Below are positions 7,269 through 14,330 of a stretch of 33,861 bases of DNA, piece after piece. The stretch's first letter is position 1. The number at the start of each line of letters is the position of its first letter. The notes under the pieces are model-generated. The model ran no database searches, was not told the origin of the DNA, and saw nothing but the letters and a program-made list of their open reading frames with translations. The stretch lies in the NCBI GenBank assembly GCA_016290215.1, contig JAEETH010000040.1, positions 1 to 33,861 of the forward strand. Reading direction: 5' to 3'. The stretch comes from Bacteroidales bacterium. Lineage in GTDB: Bacteria; Bacteroidota; Bacteroidia; Bacteroidales; F082. The position numbers and the translations under genes are program-made.

Positions 7269-8729
7269 ATGAATAAAAAGAAGATGCTATTGGTGTTCGC
7301 CATGGTGGCTGTGGTGATGTTCCTTTTACTTCGCAATCAGCCCCAAAGCGAAACAACAGAAACCAAGCAAAGGGAGACCCCCGTCGCCGCTGGCGAGGCG
7401 GAAATCGCCATACTTTCGGTCAACGACATGCACGCCAATATCGACCAGTTCCCCAGGTTTGCCACGTTGGTCGACAGTTTGAGAGCCGTTTATCCCGACC
7501 TGTTGCTCTTTTCGGCAGGCGACAACCGCACGGGCAATCCCGTCAACGACCAGTATGACCCCGTCAATTACCCGATGATTGAGTTGATGAACCAAACAGG
7601 TTTCGACCTTAGCACCGTCGGCAACCACGAATGGGATGGCGAAATCGTGAGTTTGGAAAACGACATCGAAAGGGCCAGGTTTCCTTTCCTTTGCGCCAAC
7701 GTCTTCATCCCCGATAATGTCAAACTCGACATCAAGCCGTTTGTGACCATGGAACAGCAAGGCGTGAAGATGGCTGTGGTGGGTTTGATTGAAGTCCGCC
7801 ACGACAGCATTCCAGGGACGCACCCCGACAAGATAAAAGAGGTGAGCTTCAAACATCCTAAAGTGGTGTTGCCCGATTACAAATATCTTAGAAATCAGAA
7901 CGATGTGGTGATTCTGCTCTCGCATTGCGGCTTTGAGGACGACCTGGAATTAGCGCAATCCAACCCTTGGCTCGATGCCATCATCGGTGGCCATTCCCAC
8001 ACCTTGATAGAGCACCCTTCCGAGACCAATGGCGTCTTGATCACCCAGTCGGGCTCGCATCTGAAAAGTGCCACTTTGGTGAAGCTGAGGGTGAAAGACC
8101 ATAAAGTCATCTCAAAGGAGGCTATCGTGTTGAATGTCAACAAGGTGAGGAAAGAAAAACCCGAAATCAAGCAGTTGGTGAACAAATTCAACGATTCGCC
8201 GGCTTTGAACGAGCCCATCGCCACGGCGAAAACCAAATTTGAGACTCCTGAGGAGTTGGGCAGTATGCTCTGCGACGCCCTTTGCGAGATGAGCGGTGCC
8301 AATTTCGCTTTCCAAAACACGGGTGGCATTCGCATCACGCATCTGAGCAAAGGCCCTATCACCGTGAAAGATGTTTACTCCATCGACCCGTTCAATAACG
8401 AAGTGGTTGTGTATCAAATGACTGGAGAACAGGTGAAGAAGTTTATCCTCAATTCCTACAGGAAAAACGGCGGCTATCCCTCGTATGTCTCCGGGATGAC
8501 TTACAAGGTGAGCGACGATGGCCAAAAGGTGTGGGTCGAGATGGAAGGGGAGAACTTCTCCACGAAGAAAACCTATAAAGTGGCTTTTAACAGTTATATG
8601 GCCTCCACAGTAATCATAGAGAGCGTCGACGACGGCGAGAGTATGTTCATGACTTCGGAGGAAATGCTGATAGAATTTTTGAAACGCCATAAGACTGTTG
8701 ATTATCAAGGCGTAACCCGAACGAAATAA
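7269..8729 (+). CDS. Metallophosphatase/5'-nucleotidase (UshA-like), membrane-anchored
   Basis: 486 residues from the ATG at 7269; the frame extends upstream to 7194, but that part overlaps the divergent kinase start and promoter, and MNKKKMLLVFAMVAVVMFLLL is a normal export start. Metallophosphoesterase motifs: NDMH (D53, H55), SAGDN (D84), GNHEWD (N119, H120), SHCGF, and GGHSHT near 240. The C-terminal 5'-nucleotidase domain starts near ~320 and includes NTGGIR. Family members hydrolyse nucleoside monophosphates or related phosphoesters in the periplasm using two metal ions. TM at ~6-22 with no clear signal-peptidase site suggests an inner-membrane anchor. The usual GNHEFD motif is GNHEWD here. 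Substrate cannot be read from sequence. Confidence 0.88.
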   Translation: MNKKKMLLVFAMVAVVMFLLLRNQPQSETTETKQRETPVAAGEAEIAILSVNDMHANIDQFPRFATLVDSLRAVYPDLLLFSAGDNRTGNPVNDQYDPVNYPMIELMNQTGFDLSTVGNHEWDGEIVSLENDIERARFPFLCANVFIPDNVKLDIKPFVTMEQQGVKMAVVGLIEVRHDSIPGTHPDKIKEVSFKHPKVVLPDYKYLRNQNDVVILLSHCGFEDDLELAQSNPWLDAIIGGHSHTLIEHPSETNGVLITQSGSHLKSATLVKLRVKDHKVISKEAIVLNVNKVRKEKPEIKQLVNKFNDSPALNEPIATAKTKFETPEELGSMLCDALCEMSGANFAFQNTGGIRITHLSKGPITVKDVYSIDPFNNEVVVYQMTGEQVKKFILNSYRKNGGYPSYVSGMTYKVSDDGQKVWVEMEGENFSTKKTYKVAFNSYMASTVIIESVDDGESMFMTSEEMLIEFLKRHKTVDYQGVTRTK

Positions 8730-8736
8730 AAATGTG

Positions 8737-8768
8737 TTTGCACGGTTTAAAGAGTTTTTGTAATTTTG
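8737..8768 (+). promoter_or_regulatory. Promoter of the galM-like gene
   Basis: TTTG at 8737-8740, exactly 20 bases, then TAATTTTG at 8761-8768. This is a textbook Bacteroidota housekeeping promoter, ending 29 bases before the ATG at 8798. Confidence 0.75.
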
Positions 8769-8797
8769 CAGCCCGATTTTTGAAGATTTGATATCGA

Positions 8798-9946
8798 ATG
8801 AAGATGAAAAAAGCGTTATCGATTTTTGCAATCGCCTTATTGTTAGTCGGTTGCGGTAAAAAGGAAGTAAAATTGATACCCACCGAAAACTTCACCAAGG
8901 AGGTGGACGGAAAGCAAGTGTCGCTTTATACATTACACAATGGTTTTTTGACGATGCAGGTCACCAACTATGGTGGTCGCGTTGTGGCCCTTTGGATGCC
9001 CGACAATCGCGGAAACTATGAAGATATCGTCTTGGGCTATGACCATCTTGACAAGTATTTGAACAACAACGGCGAGCGTTATCTCGGTGCTGTGGTGGGC
9101 CGTTGCGCCAACCGTATCTCCAACGGTAGGTTTGCCATTAAGGGTACTGAGTATCAATTGCCTAAGAACGATGGTGAGAACACGCTTCATGGAGGCCTCA
9201 TCGGTGCCGACAAGCGCGTTTGGGAAGTGGTTTCGACCAATGACAGCGTGATAAAGATGCACACCGTGTTTGCCGACGGCGAAGATGGTTTCCCCGGCAA
9301 CCTCGACGTGACGATGAGCTACACCTTGACACGCGACAACCAGTTCCAAATCCGTTATGCTGCCACCACCGACAGCACGACCTTGTGCAACTTCTCGCAC
9401 CATTCGTTCTTCAACCTGAAAGGTGAGGGCAAAGGTACTATCCTCGACCATGAGCTTCAAATCAACTCGCGTTATATGACCACCGTCGACGACCAATTGA
9501 TTCCCGATGGTAAGTTCTCGGGCGTGAAAAACACTCCTTTCGACTTCCGCGTGAAACATCGCATTGGCGAAAACATCGATGCGGATGATGAGCAACTGAA
9601 GAACGCCAAAGGTTACGACCATAACTGGATTATGGACAAGACCGACCCGAAACAATACGCTTGGAATGCCACGTTGACCGAGCCGGTGAGCGGACGTGAG
9701 ATGCAGGTGTGGAGCGACCAAGTGGGACTGCAGTTCTACAGCGGTAACTTCTTCGATGGCAAGGGCATAGGCAAGTGCGGCAAGGCATTGAATTTCCGCG
9801 AGGGTCTGGCACTTGAAACCCAGTATTTCCCTGATGCCATCAACCATGACGCATTGGCTCCCAAGCCGATTCTGAGACCTGGCAAGGATTACCATCAGCT
9901 GTGCATCTATAAGTTTGCCGTGCTGCCCAAGGAAAAGAAGAAATGA
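8798..9946 (+). CDS. galM: Aldose 1-epimerase (galactose mutarotase), lipoprotein
   Basis: 382 residues in the GalM family, which interconverts alpha and beta anomers of galactose and other aldoses. A lipoprotein signal precedes C19 (LLLVGC), so the enzyme is probably tethered in the periplasm, as is common for Bacteroidota mutarotases, rather than cytosolic as in E. coli. Visible family motifs: NYGGRVVALWMPD (~57-69), VVGRCANRISNGRF (~99-112), NTLHGG (~128-133), catalytic histidine H202 in HHSFFNL, and catalytic base E340 in LALETQYFPDAINH. Length is normal once the leader is subtracted. The ATG at 8798 is used; an ATG two codons later is equally possible. It is monocistronic, with its own promoter and a hairpin terminator. 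Confidence 0.92.
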   Translation: MKMKKALSIFAIALLLVGCGKKEVKLIPTENFTKEVDGKQVSLYTLHNGFLTMQVTNYGGRVVALWMPDNRGNYEDIVLGYDHLDKYLNNNGERYLGAVVGRCANRISNGRFAIKGTEYQLPKNDGENTLHGGLIGADKRVWEVVSTNDSVIKMHTVFADGEDGFPGNLDVTMSYTLTRDNQFQIRYAATTDSTTLCNFSHHSFFNLKGEGKGTILDHELQINSRYMTTVDDQLIPDGKFSGVKNTPFDFRVKHRIGENIDADDEQLKNAKGYDHNWIMDKTDPKQYAWNATLTEPVSGREMQVWSDQVGLQFYSGNFFDGKGIGKCGKALNFREGLALETQYFPDAINHDALAPKPILRPGKDYHQLCIYKFAVLPKEKKK

Positions 9947-9966
9947 TTTTTTTCAGAAAAGATAAT

Positions 9967-9997
9967 GCCTCGTGTCATTAGATGCGAGGCTTTTTTT
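9967..9997 (+). terminator. Rho-independent terminator after galM
   Basis: Stem GCCTCG (9967-9972) with CGAGGC (9985-9990), a 12-base loop, then seven T. The T-run merges directly into the next gene's -7 box. Confidence 0.75.
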
Positions 9998-10004
9998 ATT
10001 TTTG
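9997..10004 (+). promoter_or_regulatory. -7 box of the VOC/ABC-F operon, fused to the galM terminator
   Basis: TATTTTTG, 20 bases before the ATG at 10025. It shares a T with the terminator T-run, so the termination signal of one gene forms the promoter start of the next. No clear -33 TTTG. Confidence 0.5.
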
Positions 10005-10024
10005 CGCTATCAAAACGAAATGCT

Positions 10025-10489
10025 ATGTTGAAATTCAAATGTCCACTATTGGTGGTTTCCGACATGGAAAAAGCCATCACTTTCTATGAAGAGGTGATTG
10101 GCGACCGCGTTGCCTTTGATTTTGGCGAAAATGTCCAGTTCGAAGGCGGTTTTGCGTTGCAGGAGATAGAGAAATGGAAGGAGATGATCCATACGGATGA
10201 CGTCCGCAGTAAGTCGAACGACGCTGAGCTTTATTTCGAGGAGAAGGACTTCGACAAATTCCTTGAATACCTGAAGGAATTTCCTGAGATTCAGTACGTT
10301 CATCCCGTTGAGGAAGCCCCTTGGGGACAGCGTATCGTCCGTTTCTATGACCCTGACTTCCATATCATCGAAGTCGGTGAGCCGATGGATGCCGTCATCA
10401 AACGCTTGTTCGATTCGGGCATGACGGTGGATCAGGTGTCGGAGAAGTCGCAGTATCCTATTGAATACGTCAAGCGTTTCGCGAAATGA
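10025..10489 (+). CDS. VOC-superfamily (glyoxalase/bleomycin-resistance-like) protein
   Basis: 154 residues from the ATG at 10025; the frame is open from 9965, but that part contains the galM terminator and the -7 box, so the later start is right. It opens MLKFKCPLLVVSDMEKAITFYEE, a typical first beta-alpha unit of the vicinal oxygen chelate fold, and has the second module near RIVRFYDPDFHIIEVGEPMD. The last ~40 residues form a helix extension (MTVDQVSEKSQYP). VOC proteins bind a metal and act as lyases, dioxygenases, isomerases or antibiotic-binding proteins; the sequence does not show which. It overlaps the ABC-F start by 4 bases (ATGA), so the two are co-translated. Confidence 0.85.
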   Translation: MLKFKCPLLVVSDMEKAITFYEEVIGDRVAFDFGENVQFEGGFALQEIEKWKEMIHTDDVRSKSNDAELYFEEKDFDKFLEYLKEFPEIQYVHPVEEAPWGQRIVRFYDPDFHIIEVGEPMDAVIKRLFDSGMTVDQVSEKSQYPIEYVKRFAK

Positions 10490-12246
10490 ACTATCTGTCG
10501 GTCAACGGCATTTCCAAGTCCTACGGCATCAAGACTTTGTTTGCCGATGTCACCTTTGGCATCGAAAAAGGCGACAAGACGGCCTTGATTGCCACCAATG
10601 GCTCGGGCAAGTCGACCATGCTGAAGATTTTGGTGGGGCAGGAGTCGCCCGATTCGGGGACGATTACTTACGCCAACGACATCAAAATCGGCTACTTGGA
10701 GCAACTGCCCGTGTATCCAGCTGGGACGCGGGTTTCCGACTTGTTAGCCGACCTCAACGAAGAGCAACACCTCAAGGCTCGGCAATATCTGACACGCTTT
10801 GCACTCAATAATTTGGAACAGTCGGTTGACGAGCTTTCGGGCGGACAAGTGAAGCGTTTGGCCTTGGCCTTGGTGCTGCTGCATGAGCCTGATTTCCTGA
10901 TTCTTGACGAGCCCACCAACCACCTTGACGTGGAGATGGTGGAGTGGTTGGAGAAGTTTCTCACCCAGTCGAGCATGACGCTGCTCATGGTCACTCACGA
11001 CCGCTATTTCCTTGACCGTGTGTGCAATAAGATTTTTGAACTTTACCAAGGAGTGATGTACACCCACAACGGCAACTTCGACTATTACGTGCAGAAAAGC
11101 CGCGAACGTGAGGAAGTGAAACGCGCCACGGCGGAACGCAACAGCCAACTGCTGAAATACGAGTTGGAGTGGATGCGCCGAATGCCTCAGGCCCGCACCA
11201 CCAAGTCGAAGAGTCGCATCGATGCGTTTTATGACTTGAAGGACCGCTCGCGATACCAAGAGCAGGACGAACGCCTTGAATTTGGCTTGCAGATGCAGCG
11301 TTTGGGAGGCAAGATACTGGAACTCAGTAATGTGTCGAAGTCGTTTGGCGACCTCACCGTGTTGAAAGACTTCGATTACGTCTTCAAACGAGGCGAGCGC
11401 ATTGGACTCATTGGCAAGAATGGGGTAGGGAAGTCCACCTTCCTCAACCTCATCACTGGCGCGATGCAGCCCGACAAAGGTAGGGTGAAGACGGGCGAGA
11501 CTGTGACCTACGGCTACTACCGTCAGGAAGGCATACAATTCGACGAGAGCAAGACGGTGATTAGCACCGTGCGCGACATCGCCGAGGTGATGTACTATGG
11601 CAAGGACAAGGTCTACACCGCTGACCAACTGTTGGCGCATTTCATGTTCCCTTACAAGATGCACCGCCAGCCCGTGGCTTTGCTTAGCGGAGGTGAGAAA
11701 CGACGGCTCTATCTGCTGACTATCCTGGTGCAGAACCCCAACTTTCTCATCCTCGACGAGCCCACCAACGACTTGGACCTGTTGACTTTACAGAAATTGG
11801 AAGACTTTCTGCAAGGCTACAAAGGTTGCCTTTTGGTGGTCTCGCACGACCGCTTCTTCATGGATCAGGTGGTCGACCAGCTCTTTGTGTTCCAAGGCGA
11901 TGGCATGGTGAAGGGTTTTATGGGCAATTACAGCCAGTATAAGGACTACATAGATGCCAAGCTGAAGGAGGAACGCAAGGAGAAGTCGGCGCAGAAGAAA
12001 GAGGAGCCACGACCTGTGAAGCAACGCGAGAAGGTGAAGCGTTCGTTCAAGGAACAGCGTGAATACGAGACGCTTACGCAAGAGATGGAGTCCCTTGAAG
12101 CAGAAAAAAAGACCCTGACCGAGGCTTTGATCAGCGAGACCGACTATCAAAAACTGCATGAGATGGGCAACCGCTTGCAGGAAATCAAGGACCTGCTGGA
12201 CGAGAAAGAGTTGCGGTGGCTTGAATTGGATGAAATTGGAGGATAA
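10486..12246 (+). CDS. ABC-F ATPase, Uup-like
   Basis: 586 residues with two ABC ATPase domains and no membrane segments, the ABC-F layout. Domain 1 has Walker A (A36-T44, NGSGKST), LSGGQ near 117-121 and Walker B ending LDEPTNHLDVE near 146. A linker with RMPQARTTKSKSRIDAFYDL follows, then domain 2 with GKNGVGKST, LLSGGEKRRLYL and ILDEPTNDLD. The final ~90 residues are a charged coiled coil of the type found in Uup, which is linked to ribosome function, nucleic-acid binding and tolerance of DNA-junction stress. ABC-F proteins act on ribosomes rather than as exporters. No antibiotic-resistance-type extended linker is evident, so a housekeeping role is more likely than drug resistance. Confidence 0.9.
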   Translation: MNYLSVNGISKSYGIKTLFADVTFGIEKGDKTALIATNGSGKSTMLKILVGQESPDSGTITYANDIKIGYLEQLPVYPAGTRVSDLLADLNEEQHLKARQYLTRFALNNLEQSVDELSGGQVKRLALALVLLHEPDFLILDEPTNHLDVEMVEWLEKFLTQSSMTLLMVTHDRYFLDRVCNKIFELYQGVMYTHNGNFDYYVQKSREREEVKRATAERNSQLLKYELEWMRRMPQARTTKSKSRIDAFYDLKDRSRYQEQDERLEFGLQMQRLGGKILELSNVSKSFGDLTVLKDFDYVFKRGERIGLIGKNGVGKSTFLNLITGAMQPDKGRVKTGETVTYGYYRQEGIQFDESKTVISTVRDIAEVMYYGKDKVYTADQLLAHFMFPYKMHRQPVALLSGGEKRRLYLLTILVQNPNFLILDEPTNDLDLLTLQKLEDFLQGYKGCLLVVSHDRFFMDQVVDQLFVFQGDGMVKGFMGNYSQYKDYIDAKLKEERKEKSAQKKEEPRPVKQREKVKRSFKEQREYETLTQEMESLEAEKKTLTEALISETDYQKLHEMGNRLQEIKDLLDEKELRWLELDEIGG

Positions 12247-12262
12247 AAAACAAATTTGAAAT

Positions 12263-13081
12263 ATGAGCGAAACGATGAAAAAGGAGCCAAAGACTTGGCT
12301 TTCAAAGTTTTTGTTGAACGAGAAGATGATATTGTCTATCATCGTTCTCAACACCATTGTCATTTTTCTTGAGGAAAGCGGGATTCATAATAAATTCCTG
12401 CTGTTCATCGACATGAGTTGCACCATCATTTTCATTATGGAGATGATTGTCAAGCACATCTATTACGGATTCCATGGCTATTGGTCGTCGGGATGGAACC
12501 GGTTGGATGGCGTATTGGTGTTCCTTTCCATCCCGTCGTTGATATTGTTCTTCTTTCCGAGAGGCTATTTCGATTTCTCTGTGTTGTTGATATTCAGGTT
12601 ATTCCGTATCATGCGTGTGTTTAGGTTAGGGCGGTTCTTCCCCAACTTTGCCATCCTGATAAAGAACTTGCGGTTGGCGATGAGACAGACGCGTGCCATT
12701 TTCTTGGCGTTTTTCGTCATCATCCTTGTCTTTGGTTTGATGAACTGCGTGATTTTCAAGTATGTGGCTCCTGAATATTTTGCTACTCCGTTGAAGTCGC
12801 TTTACTCCGTGTTCAGGCTATGCACCTTGGAAGGCTGGTATGAGATTCCTGATGCCATTGTTGCCAAGGCCGGTTCCCCGTTTTTGGACCATGTCGTTAG
12901 GTTATACTTCAGCCTGTTTCTGATATTAGGCGGCATCATCGGCATGTCGTTCATCAACTCCATCTTCGTCGATGCCATGGTGAGCGACAACAACGACGAC
13001 GTGAAGGCTCAGCTGTTGGAAATGGAAAAGAAGATTGACCGTCTGATTGAGGAAAACGAACAATTAAAGCTAAAGCAATGA
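12263..13081 (+). CDS. Single-domain voltage-gated cation channel (BacNaV/CaV-like)
   Basis: 272 residues with one six-helix ion-channel domain. S1 is at ~23-37, S2 ~46-63, S3 ~82-98, and S4 ~106-124 with arginines at every third position (R112, R115, R118, R121, R124). S5 is at ~146-165, the pore helix and filter read T188-L-E-G-W-Y-E194, and S6 is at ~210-236. The last ~25 residues form a coiled coil (MEKKIDRLIEENEQL), as in tetrameric bacterial sodium channels. TLExW is the bacterial sodium-channel filter pattern; glycine replaces the serine usual in NaChBac. It follows the ABC-F gene by 16 bases and overlaps the lipoprotein gene by 4. It probably forms a homotetramer in the inner membrane. 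Ion selectivity is not proven by sequence. Confidence 0.88.
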   Translation: MSETMKKEPKTWLSKFLLNEKMILSIIVLNTIVIFLEESGIHNKFLLFIDMSCTIIFIMEMIVKHIYYGFHGYWSSGWNRLDGVLVFLSIPSLILFFFPRGYFDFSVLLIFRLFRIMRVFRLGRFFPNFAILIKNLRLAMRQTRAIFLAFFVIILVFGLMNCVIFKYVAPEYFATPLKSLYSVFRLCTLEGWYEIPDAIVAKAGSPFLDHVVRLYFSLFLILGGIIGMSFINSIFVDAMVSDNNDDVKAQLLEMEKKIDRLIEENEQLKLKQ

Positions 13082-13518
13082 AAAAGCTGAGAATAAGTGT
13101 GTTGTCGGTTTTGTTGACCTGCGTGTTGTGCTTCGTTTCGTGCGACAGACGCGAGACGAGTTTCGAGATCGCCAAGATGTATCTTGGTCGTACCGAGGGG
13201 TTTAACTTCTTTTCGCAGGGCGATGTGAACCTCGTTGCCGACGACGACTTCAATATAACGAACACGGGTTCCAGCCAGGTGGAGTTTGCCTTTGTGAAGG
13301 ATTTGGTGTACCGCCTGAGCATGGTCGACAAGATTCCCAAGGACGGTTGGACCGACACCATCGAGCACATCAGTCTACAGGACGGCTATGTAGGTCGTCT
13401 GCTTTTGGACGACGGCACCTACGAATACTGCCGCTTCTGCGTCCACACCATCGACTACGACATGTACGCGGACCAGTTTATTTTGTTTAAGTATCAGAGT
13501 GATTTCACGGGGAAGTAG
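13078..13518 (+). CDS. Small lipoprotein of unknown function
   Basis: 146 residues with a signal peptide and a lipobox-like FVSC (C22), followed by DRRETSFEIAKMYLG. The mature part is about 124 residues, beta-rich and acidic, with two conserved-looking cysteines (YCRFC near 122-125). I do not recognise a family. Its ATG overlaps the stop of the channel gene (ATGA), so the two are translated together; it may be a periplasmic partner of the channel or simply the last gene of the operon. No terminator follows. Confidence 0.75.
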   Translation: MKKLRISVLSVLLTCVLCFVSCDRRETSFEIAKMYLGRTEGFNFFSQGDVNLVADDDFNITNTGSSQVEFAFVKDLVYRLSMVDKIPKDGWTDTIEHISLQDGYVGRLLLDDGTYEYCRFCVHTIDYDMYADQFILFKYQSDFTGK

Positions 13519-13549
13519 GATTTCTTAATCTTTCATTTACAACAATAGT

Positions 13550-14269
13550 TTCCCAGAATCATTTCGTTTTCAGTTAACTGAAGCCGAACGGGATGAGGTT
13601 GTCGCAATTTGCGATAACCTACGCTCGCTAAAATATAATCCTTCTCTTCCATACGTGTTCACGGAACAAGGCATTGCACAGTTATCATCTGTTCTACATA
13701 GTCCTATCGCCATAGAAGTAAGTATAAGAATTATGAATGCCTTTGTCGCTATGCGACGGTTTATGATTCAGAATGCTGCTGTTTTGATGCGTATAGCCCA
13801 TCTTGAAAGGCACCAAATCGAAACAGACGAAAAAATCGATTTGATTCTCGACAAGATAGAAGAGCATCATCCAAAACTCCTCCCAGAGCAAGTTTTTCCC
13901 ACTGGCTGCGTTTGGGATGCATGGACCTACATCTCCGATCTCGTTCGGAGTGCTCAACAAAGAATTGTCCTGATTGACAACTATGTTGACGATCGGGTGC
14001 TCTCTATGTTCACAAAGAGAGCCGAAGGCGTTACAGCGACCATCCACACCCGCTACAACGAACAATTCCTCACCGACTTGAAGAAACACAACACCCAATA
14101 TACCGAAATTGAGTTCATCCAACTGCCCCACCGCAACCACGACCGTTTTCTGATCATCGACGACAAAGTCTATCTGTTGGGTGCCAGCTTGAAGGATATG
14201 GGGGCGGGGCTTTGCGCCGTCACCGAAATGGCCATCGCGCCAGAGGTGATTTTGGGGATGGTGGGGTGA
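13550..14269 (+). pseudogene. 5'-truncated ORF6N-domain protein with PLD-like C-terminus
   Basis: From 13550 the frame reads FPESFRFQLTEAERDEVV, then PYVFTEQGIAQLSSVLHS and IEVSIRIMNAFVAMRRF, which is the second half of an ORF6N domain. The usual first ~50 residues (the part that binds DNA in phage-type regulators) are missing, and a stop codon at 13526 precedes. A GTG at 13655 could start a 204-residue product, but it would lack nearly all of the domain. The C-terminal half has HDRFLIIDDKVYLLGASL, a phospholipase D-like HxD motif. ORF6N proteins in Bacteroidota are common near mobile or defence genes. The truncation coincides with the border of the type III restriction island. Confidence 0.75.
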
Positions 14270-14286
14270 AATATCATCTTTTCATT

Positions 14287-14307
14287 GAAGTGCCATTTTG
14301 GCACTTC
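14287..14307. repeat. Perfect 9-bp-arm hairpin between the ORF6N remnant and res
   Basis: GAAGTGCCA at 14287-14295 and TGGCACTTC at 14299-14307 are separated by TTT. There is no T-run on either strand, so it is not a standard terminator. It resembles the short palindromes upstream of mod, which also have a CATTT-type centre. Confidence 0.75.
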
Positions 14308-14330
14308 AAGCACAAGCTCCTTGTGATATT

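Noticed and set aside
8933-9895. Long minus-strand frame opposite galM, and a similar one at 10744-11664 opposite the ABC-F gene
   Set aside because: Both are mirror frames of clear genes, with histidine- and valine-rich text and no domain.
9965-10024. Upstream extension of the VOC frame
   Set aside because: It covers the galM terminator and the -7 box; translation must start at 10025.
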